Source of the DNA: a virus
Direction: 5' to 3' (one strand)
IMG/VR virus record: IMGVR_UViG_3300036908_000040
Location: 1 to 27,178 of that record
DNA length: 27,178 nucleotides
Shown: positions 7,739 to 13,984 of the stretch, piece after piece
Layout: every line of letters starts with the position of its first letter
Position numbering within the stretch: the first letter of the stretch is position 1
The notes under the pieces: generated by a model
What the model was told of the DNA's origin: nothing
The model's database searches: none
Seen by the model: the letters and a program-made list of their open reading frames with translations, nothing else
Program-made: the position numbers and the translations under genes

Positions 7739-9334
7739 TTATAGCGATGCCCCTGCCACAATAGGCTTAAAATCGATTATAGAAAATAAATTTCTATTAT
7801 TTTCCTTAAACGTTTTCAAGAACTCATTATTTACAAAAGCTTTTTTAATGTACTCAGTATTGGATAATGCCATTAGATAAATCTTTTTCTTGTCTTCTTG
7901 CAACGGACTAACAAAGGTTACAATATATTCCGCCGCATCAGCATGTGTTTCGCTAATTAAAAGGGCATAGGATTCTAACCACATTACCGGGTCAAGACTC
8001 ATTGACGGGCTATTAGATACCATTCTATTGTTTATTTGCGTAAATTCCGCTTTTCTTGATAAAAAATAATTTGAAAGAATGTTTTTTGTTTCTTTGTCTA
8101 TTATGTCAAGACCGATATTTCCCAGATATCCGACTAACCTTGCATTAATTATATTAGCAACATCAGCATTTTTTGTATTGTCCATAATATCAATAAGATT
8201 TAGGGCTATTTCTTTCTGATACTCTTTGCAAGCAAAAAACAATTGCATCTTTAAATTTATTGATTGACCTTCAAGCATGTTAGATTCGAGCGTTTTTATT
8301 AACTTTTTAGCTATTTCCTTATCCATATTTTTTGAATTCAAGTTTAAAATTCCTCGGATTACGATATCCTTGTGCATAGTAGTATTATCTAATATGCTGG
8401 TAAAAAAATCATTCAAGACCTTCGATTCTTTTTTATGTTTATGTATATTATTTTTTTGATAAAGAATTTGTATGTCCGGCAAGATACGGTTGTAGACTAC
8501 CGCGTCTTTAACGGGGTCTAGCGTTTTATAGAGTTCAATTAGCGTTTTAATTGATTTAAATCCAGCCTCAAGACCTAAGTAATCAACAAGCATTTTGCGT
8601 TTTTCAGGGTCGATATCATCGTGTGTAACATACTCGGATAAGTTTTTTATATCTTTGTCGGTTAGAGTATCAGACGATAACAGCATTGAGTCGTATAGCT
8701 CTTCCGTTGACATTGATTTAATGTCGTCAAATGTTAGTTGTCCGAAGGGAACAGACTGCGCCTTCATTGGCGTAACTACTCTGGGATAAGCATCTTCATT
8801 ACTTTTGGGGAACCATTGGAAGATAGTTAGAGGCAATAACGAAGGGCTACTTCTATGTTCGTTCGCGTAGTACGGATTTATATATCCAGCATAACCAAAT
8901 GAGGCAGAAACGAAGGAATCGCAACGGTAGTACCCACATGTAATTATATTCCCCCATACGTCAACGGTTCCATAGCCGTATTTTGGCAAAAAACTATAAC
9001 CTGCGCAATTTAAATTCCGTTGAAAGTTTGCGAATCTGGTTACAAGCCAAGAGTAATACCCGTCATCGCCAATGCCGTATTTACTTCCCCAGTAAAATGA
9101 CCGCGTTGTAAAATAACCCAAATAATTTGCTTGTAGTACCGGAGTCTCGTTAAGCGCTTCAAGAATCCAATAAGTTTCGGTTCCCATGTATTCCGCCCAG
9201 GTTAACGCCACATGGCCAGCCCATGAGGCACCTGGTGCGTTTAAGTCACGGCCAGCAATTTCTGCTCCCCAAACCGGAAGCGCGGCATGCGCATTAAAAG
9301 AAATTGCTAAAAGGGCTAGTGTTAATTTTTCCAT
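7739..9334 (-). CDS. Secreted permuted NlpC/P60-like cysteine hydrolase, probable cargo gene
   Basis: 531 residues. Residues 1-17 form a signal peptide ending AHA, with cleavage before ALPVWG. Residues about 20-150 look like a circularly permuted papain-like (NlpC/P60, YiiX-type) domain. The His comes first (SWAGHVALTW, His41), then a polar acid (WILEAL, Glu59), then the Cys in YRCDSFV (Cys138), the order expected after permutation. Such enzymes cut amide or ester bonds in peptidoglycan or lipids. Residues about 200-531 are helical, Lys/Asn/Ile-rich and unrecognised; they could be a repeat-like binding or escort domain. It lies alone on the minus strand next to the lysis genes, with AT-richer codons in its distal half. 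This fits acquired cargo (a moron). Fold assignment is by motif only. Confidence 0.6.
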   Translation of the reverse strand: MEKLTLALLAISFNAHAALPVWGAEIAGRDLNAPGASWAGHVALTWAEYMGTETYWILEALNETPVLQANYLGYFTTRSFYWGSKYGIGDDGYYSWLVTRFANFQRNLNCAGYSFLPKYGYGTVDVWGNIITCGYYRCDSFVSASFGYAGYINPYYANEHRSSPSLLPLTIFQWFPKSNEDAYPRVVTPMKAQSVPFGQLTFDDIKSMSTEELYDSMLLSSDTLTDKDIKNLSEYVTHDDIDPEKRKMLVDYLGLEAGFKSIKTLIELYKTLDPVKDAVVYNRILPDIQILYQKNNIHKHKKESKVLNDFFTSILDNTTMHKDIVIRGILNLNSKNMDKEIAKKLIKTLESNMLEGQSINLKMQLFFACKEYQKEIALNLIDIMDNTKNADVANIINARLVGYLGNIGLDIIDKETKNILSNYFLSRKAEFTQINNRMVSNSPSMSLDPVMWLESYALLISETHADAAEYIVTFVSPLQEDKKKIYLMALSNTEYIKKAFVNNEFLKTFKENNRNLFSIIDFKPIVAGASL

Positions 9335-9411
9335 TTTTCTTCCTTTTCGTAATTGTGTAATAACTCATGTTTTAACTCTATTGATAGCGTAGACAAGTCC
9401 CCCTCTTTCAT
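9322..9411 (-). CDS. Possible 29-residue leader ORF before the cargo gene
   Basis: Starts MKEGDLSTLSIELKHE and ends WKN; its TAA lies inside the cargo gene start, giving a 13-base overlap. Just upstream, a strong ribosome site (AAGGAG) serves a 7-codon ORF (MQSLFIT) that ends in an ATGA overlap with this one. The three are thus arranged for translational coupling. The peptide is charged and has no known motif. It may be a real leader, or only a chance reading frame in the cargo gene's 5' region. Confidence 0.3.
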   Translation of the reverse strand: MKEGDLSTLSIELKHELLHNYEKEEKWKN

Positions 9412-9632
9412 GTGATGAACAAGCTCTGCATTTTATAGTCTCCTTAAATGTGGTATACTGGTCACTGCGTGCGATTCCTTAAGTCTGATTATTTTGATAA
9501 TCAGATATAGCGGGTTTTTAGTTTATATTCCGCCCAGTGTGCTGCGTTTTGCTACGGTCTGTTAACTCGAGTTCCTGCTTAAATATTGGTCAACATATTG
9601 GTTGATTTTAGTACTAAAAAATAGTATAAAAT
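9412..9632. other. Noncoding gap with hairpin and extended -10 element
   Basis: No convincing gene. On the plus strand there is an extended -10 element TGGTATACT at 9451-9459 without a clear -35. About 25 bases later comes a perfect hairpin at 9484-9505 (9-base arms TCTGATTAT and ATAATCAGA, 4-base loop). It is followed by GCGGGTTTTTAG, a weak T tract. A small plus-strand RNA ending near 9520 is possible, antisense to the cargo leader direction. On the minus strand the 5' region of the cargo gene has a strong AAGGAG site but no good promoter. A short inverted repeat, TCAAC-N6-GTTGA, lies near 9590. No tRNA fold was found. Confidence 0.35.
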
Positions 9633-9830
9633 TTATACCAGTTTAGCAATTATTAAACCCCCGAGCATTGAGACCATCACCCCAAACATCGAGATCATTA
9701 TCCCCACTGTCCGTTTAAACTGGGTATCAATCTTATTTTCTAAGTGCTCAAACCTTTTGTCTATTGAATCCGCGATACGTTCAAGCATCCGCACACGTAC
9801 TTCGGTATTAATAGTTTTTTCGTCAAACAT
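9633..9830 (-). CDS. Small tail-anchored coiled-coil membrane protein, paralogue 1
   Basis: 65 residues. A charged helical N-terminus (MFDEKTINTEVRVRMLERI, then DSIDKRFEHLENKID) leads to one C-terminal membrane helix (about residues 44-64, GIMISMFGVMVSMLGGLIIA). Its N-terminal half is nearly identical to that of the 70-residue paralogue at 10350. The helix-then-membrane layout resembles haemolysin XhlA and some phage holin-associated proteins, but no function can be assigned. Ribosome site AGGGGT lies before ATG, in the same context as the other copies. Last member of the minus-strand small-gene operon. Confidence 0.7.
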   Translation of the reverse strand: MFDEKTINTEVRVRMLERIADSIDKRFEHLENKIDTQFKRTVGIMISMFGVMVSMLGGLIIAKLV

Positions 9831-9872
9831 TTTTTTACCCCTAGGTAGTTGCGCACAGTGTACTCAATTTGA

Positions 9873-10121
9873 TTACGACTCGACTACTGAACACCCGTTC
9901 TTATCCACACACGTTATAGTATATGTCTTGTTATATCCGTTATATGGGGTTTTTTCATTAGGCGTGCATACCCCAACAACCTTAATAACAGGGTGGCTCA
10001 TAGACCGCCAGCGGTATTGTAGTCCTACGCTTGACACGCAAGTCGTAGGGTGTACATTGTAGTACTCCCATTTAAAGTCTGGTTGTCCGGGTATTAATAC
10101 CGTAAGTAACAAAGTCATCAT
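9873..10121 (-). CDS. Small Cys-containing possibly exported protein, unknown function
   Basis: 82 residues. The N-terminus MMTLLLTVLIPGQPDF is short and hydrophobic and could be a weak export signal. The rest (KWEYYNVHPTTC, GLQYRWRSM, VVGVCTPNEKTP, TYTITCVDKNGCSVVES) is beta-like with four Cys that could form disulphides in the periplasm. It does not resemble the helical paralogues on either side. Two ATG codons are adjacent at the start, after a GAGAG ribosome site. No family recognised. Confidence 0.55.
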   Translation of the reverse strand: MMTLLLTVLIPGQPDFKWEYYNVHPTTCVSSVGLQYRWRSMSHPVIKVVGVCTPNEKTPYNGYNKTYTITCVDKNGCSVVES

Positions 10122-10140
10122 TTTTATTTACTCTCACTTG

Positions 10141-10314
10141 CTATATTAATTTCATACTGTGTAAAATAATCGGAAGTAGTACGACTGTGAAAATCGCGCC
10201 GCAAATCCCCATAATAATATCCAGCTTCTTATTCAACTGCGTGTAACACCGCTCTTGTATCCGTATTCTGACCTCGTGATCAATATACTTTTCGGTCTCG
10301 GGGTTTAGCATCAT
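10141..10314 (-). CDS. Small tail-anchored membrane protein, paralogue 2
   Basis: 57 residues. It starts MMLNPETEKYIDHEVRIRIQ, close to the start of the 80-residue paralogue at 10577 (ETENYIEHEVRLRL). It ends in a membrane helix, about residues 33-53 (DIIMGICGAIFTVVLLPIIL), then HSMKLI. The charged middle is shorter than in its relatives. The ending also recalls the gene at 11233 (PILLHYFKLT). Ribosome site GAGAG lies before two successive ATGs. The similarity to neighbours and operon position make it a real gene despite its size. Confidence 0.65.
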   Translation of the reverse strand: MMLNPETEKYIDHEVRIRIQERCYTQLNKKLDIIMGICGAIFTVVLLPIILHSMKLI

Positions 10315-10349
10315 TTACTCTCAAAGTTAAGAGCGTCCTTGCTCAAGTA

Positions 10350-10562
10350 TTATCCGAAGAATTTAGCTACTACCGACCCCAAAAACACGCCGATAATTAT
10401 ACTTAACGTCCACCTGAAATTGGTTTCCATATCCTTTCTTAGCGAGTTAACACTAGCATCGATTTTATTTTCTAAGTGCTCAAATCTTTTGTCTATTGAG
10501 TCCGCGATGCGTTCCAGTAGTTGTATCCGTACCTCGGTATTTACTTTGTATTCGTCAATCAT
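10350..10562 (-). CDS. Small tail-anchored coiled-coil membrane protein, paralogue 3 (mosaic)
   Basis: 70 residues. The N-terminal half (NTEVRIQLLERIADSID, KRFEHLENKID) matches the 65-residue protein at 9633. The C-terminal half (SLRKDMETNFRWTLSIIIG, then VFLGSVVAKFFG) is identical to that of the 80-residue protein at 10577. It is therefore a mosaic of its two neighbours, with the join around residue 35. The last ~20 residues are the membrane helix. The ribosome region before ATG (AAGGTGAAAAA) matches that of the 80-residue gene, so the duplication includes its translation signal. Function unknown; XhlA-like layout. Confidence 0.7.
   Translation of the reverse strand: MIDEYKVNTEVRIQLLERIADSIDKRFEHLENKIDASVNSLRKDMETNFRWTLSIIIGVFLGSVVAKFFG
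10354..10450. repeat. 97-base direct repeat, copy A
   Basis: Covers the 3' half of the 70-residue gene. Differs from copy B (10581-10677) at about six positions by eye; copies lie 227 bases apart. Confidence 0.85.
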
Positions 10563-10576
10563 TTTTTCACCTTCTA

Positions 10577-10819
10577 TTACCCGAAGAACTTAGCCACTAC
10601 CGACCCCAAAAACACGCCGATAATTATACTTAACGTCCACCTGAAATTGGTTTCCATGTCTTTTCTTAATGAGTTAATGGATTCCTTAAGTTCAGATTTA
10701 ATTTCAAGAAAATTTTGTTCTTGTATTTTAAAGCGTTCATCATGCAATCGAAGGCGTACTTCATGCAATCGAAGGCGTACTTCATGCTCAATATAGTTTT
10801 CAGTTTCTTCGTCAATCAT
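10577..10819 (-). CDS. Small tail-anchored coiled-coil membrane protein, paralogue 4
   Basis: 80 residues. The N-terminus (MIDEETENYIEHEVRLRLH) is followed by an exact heptad duplication (EVRLRLH twice), a long charged helix (ERFKIQEQNFLEIKSELKE) and the membrane helix TLSIIIGVFLGSVVAKFFG. This is the longest helical member of the family in the window. Its 3' half is nearly identical in DNA to that of the 70-residue gene. Strong ribosome site GAGGGTG before ATG. The heptad insertion keeps coiled-coil register, so it lengthens the helix without breaking it. Function unknown. Confidence 0.7.
   Translation of the reverse strand: MIDEETENYIEHEVRLRLHEVRLRLHDERFKIQEQNFLEIKSELKESINSLRKDMETNFRWTLSIIIGVFLGSVVAKFFG
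10581..10677. repeat. 97-base direct repeat, copy B
   Basis: Covers the 3' half of the 80-residue gene; partner of 10354-10450. The high DNA identity points to recent duplication or gene conversion. Confidence 0.85.
10741..10782. repeat. Perfect 21-base tandem duplication
   Basis: Two exact, adjacent 21-base units (10741-10761 and 10762-10782) inside the 80-residue gene. They encode one extra coiled-coil heptad, so the frame and helix register are kept. Confidence 0.9.
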
Positions 10820-10829
10820 TTTTTCACCC

Positions 10830-11045
10830 TCATATAATAGTTATAGATTCGGGCGTTTCCCAGTCACATGCGTTTCTCGCGTCCCCGTGGTCGTCTTCAC
10901 AAATTATATACCATTTTACAAGGCATTGTGTTCCTTGCAGGTCTCTCGCGTACGCAAAATACGCGGCATTTCCTAAGTTATCGTTATCCATAAAAGCGTC
11001 ATGTTCTAACGTTACCGTTAAGTTTTCAAGCGTTACTTTTTGCAT
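10830..11045 (-). CDS. Small acidic phage protein, unknown function
   Basis: 71 residues with no membrane segment, unlike its neighbours. It reads MQKVTLENLTVTLEHDAF, then NAAYFAYARDLQGTQCLVKW, CEDDHGDARNACDWETPES. It is acidic, with three Cys and a mixed alpha/beta look, probably cytoplasmic. The ribosome site CCGGAG is well placed, nine bases before ATG. It lies in the small-gene operon, between the paralogous membrane proteins and two very short ORFs. I do not recognise the family. Confidence 0.6.
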   Translation of the reverse strand: MQKVTLENLTVTLEHDAFMDNDNLGNAAYFAYARDLQGTQCLVKWYIICEDDHGDARNACDWETPESITII

Positions 11046-11074
11046 TTTAGAGTCTCCGGTTTTTGTTATATTTA

Positions 11075-11170
11075 TTAATAATCTAAGTTATTAAAATCAT
11101 GTACGCTAATACCGTTTCGTAAGTCTTCCAGCTTCACGGCGTTTTCGTTTTCGTATATTATCGTTGGCAT
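11075..11170 (-). CDS. Possible 31-residue ORF
   Basis: MPTIIYENENAVKLEDLRNG and a short acidic tail ending NLDY. It overlaps the 37-residue ORF in another frame and has no clear ribosome site. It fills the otherwise empty space before the 71-residue gene. The composition is protein-like, but the call is weak. Confidence 0.3.
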   Translation of the reverse strand: MPTIIYENENAVKLEDLRNGISVHDFNNLDY

Positions 11171-11219
11171 AGTCTTGATATTTTAAGTTTTCTGGGGGTT
11201 CTATACCTTCGTCTAGCAT
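11106..11219 (-). CDS. Possible 37-residue basic protein
   Basis: MLDEGIEPPENLKYQDYAND followed by a strongly basic end (IRKRKRREAGRLTKRY). A good ribosome site (AAAGGA) lies nine bases before ATG, and the gene follows the stop of the 71-residue membrane gene by 13 bases. The acidic start and basic tail would suit a small nucleic-acid-binding peptide, but nothing more can be said. Of the two overlapping ORFs here this has the better translation signal. Confidence 0.45.
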   Translation of the reverse strand: MLDEGIEPPENLKYQDYANDNIRKRKRREAGRLTKRY

Positions 11220-11232
11220 TTCTCAGTTTCCT

Positions 11233-11448
11233 TTACGTTAGTTTAAAATAATGTAATAATATGGGTACCGCTATTACCGTAATTATTGCCGTGGATATAC
11301 GTAACATCGTCATCATCATAGATAAATTTGACCGAATGCTTTCTATTTCTTCGCAGATTTTTACGAGACGAGCATCCATGTTAGAAAGCTGCATAGCTTG
11401 CATTTTCAAGTCAACTTCCAGCTCTATTAACTCATCATTCGTTATCAT
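11233..11448 (-). CDS. Small tail-anchored helical membrane protein, paralogue 5 (divergent)
   Basis: 71 residues. The N-terminal ~45 residues form a charged helix with heptad-like spacing (ELIELEVDLKMQAMQL, then NMDARLVKICEEIESI). A C-terminal membrane helix follows (LRISTAIITVIAVPILLHYF). Same layout as the other paralogues but little sequence identity, except the ending, which resembles the 57-residue member. ATG lies inside the end of the preceding gene, a 14-base overlap that points to coupling. Function unknown. Confidence 0.65.
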   Translation of the reverse strand: MITNDELIELEVDLKMQAMQLSNMDARLVKICEEIESIRSNLSMMMTMLRISTAIITVIAVPILLHYFKLT

Positions 11449-11617
11449 TAAGAACCACTTTTAAATTACCGGTTTTTATAATTTCCTTGCCTTTTGAATC
11501 GAATACTTTTACTTGGATCCTTTTGTCTATAAGACAGTCAATATTATCTAAGCGAGAAGCATATGTCCCGATTATTTTTTTCCCGAAATTTTCTACAACA
11601 ACGTCAAATACCTTCAT
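11435..11617 (-). CDS. Small phage protein, first gene of the small-membrane-protein operon
   Basis: 60 residues from MKVFDVVVENFGKKIIGTY to VVLNDNE, beta-rich with no membrane segment. An upstream ATG in frame would give 102 residues. I reject it because it would start inside the polymerase gene, ahead of a strong promoter at 11649-11677. The internal ATG also has an excellent ribosome site (AAGGGGG, eight bases before). No family recognised. As the first gene after the promoter it is likely expressed with the membrane proteins behind it. Confidence 0.65.
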   Translation of the reverse strand: MKVFDVVVENFGKKIIGTYASRLDNIDCLIDKRIQVKVFDSKGKEIIKTGNLKVVLNDNE

Positions 11618-11648
11618 TTTAAAACCCCCTTTTTGTTTGTACGTGTCT

Positions 11649-11677
11649 ATTATATAGCATCTTGTATTATACGTCAA
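11649..11677 (-). promoter_or_regulatory. Sigma70 promoter of the small-gene operon
   Basis: On the minus strand: -35 TTGACG (11672-11677), spacer of exactly 17, -10 TATAAT (11649-11654). Near-consensus. Transcription should start near 11642, 25 bases before the start codon at 11617. Confidence 0.85.
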
Positions 11678-11680
11678 GAT
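11659..11680. promoter_or_regulatory. Operator ATCTTG-N10-CAAGAT, copy 1
   Basis: Inverted repeat with 6-base arms and a 10-base centre, overlapping the -35 and spacer of the promoter here. The same element with identical spacing occurs at 14907. A dimeric repressor bound here would block polymerase. Confidence 0.7.
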
Positions 11681-13938
11681 TATTTCGAGTATCTTTTTGC
11701 ACGCCAGCCTCCTTGAGCTTTTACCGGCCAGTCGGCCGCCCACGCTGGCATTGTCGACATTATCTTTTCAAACTCTCCAACGCTTCCGAATTTTTCGGGG
11801 ACTTCGGAGACTATTTCGTCATGCACATGTAACACGACAGGGTAGGCCGCACGTTCTAACGCAACAATAGCGTGCGCAAGTATATCGCGAGCCGTAGCTT
11901 GTACTACGTTTTCAACTAAACGGCCTCCCCACGTCTCGATGCGCATCCAACCGGGTGCGCCATAAATTGCGTTAGAATTCCAGCCCTCAAAACTCAAAGA
12001 AAGCGCATCGGGGTTTCGCGCGGACGGCACTAATCGGGGGCGATGATACGTCAAATATCTGCCCGACAGTAGCTTGCAATAGAGCGCTTGACCGCGAACC
12101 TCCCACGCAATACCTTGACATGTGAATACTTCGCCGGGGAACATCACCGCTTGAACCGCCGCGCCTTCCGTACCGTAAAACTCCGGCTTCCAACGCCGTG
12201 TTTGACCGCCCCAAAACTCAACGATTGCCGGGCTTGCAGCACGCCACGCCAGTATATTTTTTTTAATCTCTTCATCTGTAAAAAATGCGTCCGCCCCGAA
12301 GGCTTTCCACGCACCAATCCAACCTTGGTAACCGGAGGATAACTCAGCAACTTTTCCCAATTTTCGGTCAGGGTGGTGCTTCCCTGTGCTATTTTTATAG
12401 TCTAAGTATTCCTGAAGTGGTCTCCCCGTTATCTTAGATACGGACGCCTCATAAATTTTACCATGCGTCCTAAAAACCTCTTTCCGCCACTTTTCGCCCG
12501 CAAGTTCTGCTAAAACAACCGCTTCAATCGCACTATAGTCCGAGCAAATAAGGTCATGCTTTGGCGCTGAAATAAACAACCCCCTTAAACACCCCGAAAC
12601 CGTCGCAATGGCGTCTTTAAAGTGGTACTCAACGCATGTCAGCGACCCGGTGTTTATCGTAACTAGCGCATCTTCAACGGCTTCCGGGTTCCATTCGTTC
12701 AGAGTCAAAGGTTTCTCCGTTTGACCACACCAGGGACACTTTTTAAAATTATAAGATTGCTTGTCACAATCAGGACAACGCGAGGTTTCAAGTCCAGAGT
12801 TAGGCAGATTTTGCGGTTGTACACCAACGCCAGCCGCACGCCCTGTACGTGCGGAGTGATACAAAAATAAATCATGAATTCGTCCTGTTTTAGATATTTT
12901 ATTATGCATTGCGTAAAGTTTTTTAACAGCCGCCGAGCCTATGAGCTGCCGGATTTCAAAAACACGGCGAACACCCGCGGGTATCTCCGTTGCTAATAAT
13001 TCCGTTATTTTTTCCTCGTCAAGCGTGTGCGCGACAACTCCTTGCGTCGCTGCCCACGCACGTATCTTGGCGATTTCGGACGCTTTTTTAACGGTGCCGC
13101 CGGTTATTCCTGATAGTTCGCTATTGTATTTCTTGTGCGCCTGTTCGATGATTTTAATCGCGTTCAAAATTGAACGATGGTCGAGCATCACACCGCGGTA
13201 ATTAATCGCTTGGTCGCATTTCCAAAATTCTAGTTCACTCGGTATTAAATCCGGTATAAGGCTTGATAGTTCCGCCTCCGCGGCAATGTCTTGTAAATTA
13301 TAGGCATAAAGTTTTTCCGCGTCCGCGTAGTCCTCCAATACCCGGATGCGCGTTTGTGGATTCGATATTGTGGGATTGCGCGGCATGCTAAACTTTGTGA
13401 GAAGCCGCACGCCGTCTTTATGTTTTTTATGTTTTATGTTTAAAACAGTACCCGCAGGGTCTAGCGATTTCGGCATCGCGTGGGCGACCGACTTAGCCGC
13501 AGCGCAACGCCACGAGTCCCACGGGACAGGCGGCCAATGGTATTTTGGCATGCACACATTTATCCAAATCCAACGTTCAAAGCTCACGTTCCAAGCCTCA
13601 AGCAAACGTCCTGATGCGATATGCTCAAATAGATCCCACGGCTCTATGACATGCGAGGGCAACCATAGGCGCTTACCTTTGCCGTCTTTTAAATCATACG
13701 CGCAGCTTAAAACCTCGGTACTGGGGTGCTCTGAATAAACCGCCGCGCCGATTGTGGGTAAGCCTTTTTTAACGGCGTTAGGTGGCGCTTGATAACGTTG
13801 AGTCGTTTTATTCCAGATAAAACCAGCCTCAGAATACGTCTCAAAATCGATATCAGCGAGAACGGTAGTCGTGCCCATGCCCGCACGCAACGTTTGACCA
13901 TAGAGAAAATTTTCTAACTTAGGGGGTTTTGGAATCAT
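11680..13938 (-). CDS. DNA polymerase, family A, with 3'-5' exonuclease and zinc-ribbon insert
   Basis: 752 residues. Exonuclease motifs: DIDFET (Asp31, Glu33), EAWNVSFE (Asn117) and YNLQD (Tyr213, Asp217). Polymerase motifs: A, CSDYSAIE (Asp467); B, RKLGKVAELSSGYQG (Arg525, Lys529, Tyr537); C, HVHDE (Asp707, Glu708). All key residues are present, so it should be an active replicative, proofreading enzyme. Between RTGRAAG (about 365) and motif A lies an insert with CPDC (388-391) and CPWCG (401-405), a four-Cys zinc ribbon. ATG at 13938 has the ribosome site AAAGG seven bases upstream. A later Met at residue 21 lies too close to Exo I to be preferred. It follows the SSB gene, separated only by two parS-like palindromes. 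Confidence 0.95.
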   Translation of the reverse strand: MIPKPPKLENFLYGQTLRAGMGTTTVLADIDFETYSEAGFIWNKTTQRYQAPPNAVKKGLPTIGAAVYSEHPSTEVLSCAYDLKDGKGKRLWLPSHVIEPWDLFEHIASGRLLEAWNVSFERWIWINVCMPKYHWPPVPWDSWRCAAAKSVAHAMPKSLDPAGTVLNIKHKKHKDGVRLLTKFSMPRNPTISNPQTRIRVLEDYADAEKLYAYNLQDIAAEAELSSLIPDLIPSELEFWKCDQAINYRGVMLDHRSILNAIKIIEQAHKKYNSELSGITGGTVKKASEIAKIRAWAATQGVVAHTLDEEKITELLATEIPAGVRRVFEIRQLIGSAAVKKLYAMHNKISKTGRIHDLFLYHSARTGRAAGVGVQPQNLPNSGLETSRCPDCDKQSYNFKKCPWCGQTEKPLTLNEWNPEAVEDALVTINTGSLTCVEYHFKDAIATVSGCLRGLFISAPKHDLICSDYSAIEAVVLAELAGEKWRKEVFRTHGKIYEASVSKITGRPLQEYLDYKNSTGKHHPDRKLGKVAELSSGYQGWIGAWKAFGADAFFTDEEIKKNILAWRAASPAIVEFWGGQTRRWKPEFYGTEGAAVQAVMFPGEVFTCQGIAWEVRGQALYCKLLSGRYLTYHRPRLVPSARNPDALSLSFEGWNSNAIYGAPGWMRIETWGGRLVENVVQATARDILAHAIVALERAAYPVVLHVHDEIVSEVPEKFGSVGEFEKIMSTMPAWAADWPVKAQGGWRAKRYSK

Positions 13939-13954
13939 TGAAAAACCTTTGAGA

Positions 13955-13972
13955 ATGTTTCACGTGAAACAT
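13955..13972. promoter_or_regulatory. parS-like palindrome, copy 3
   Basis: Exact ATGTTTCACGTGAAACAT in the SSB-polymerase gap, 17 bases before the polymerase start. Paired with copy 4, 30 bases apart centre to centre. Confidence 0.85.
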
Positions 13973-13984
13973 ATTAGCGTCTGA

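Noticed and set aside
9484-9560. tRNA-like hairpin region
   Set aside because: The hairpin is perfect, but no seven-base anticodon loop, no T-arm consensus and no acceptor pairing could be built.
9757-10062. Plus-strand 101-residue ORF opposite the small membrane genes
   Set aside because: It is a shadow of two minus-strand genes that have ribosome sites and paralogues.
11435-11743. 102-residue version of the small protein, starting inside the polymerase gene
   Set aside because: Its start lies upstream of a near-consensus promoter, while the internal ATG at 11617 has a strong ribosome site.
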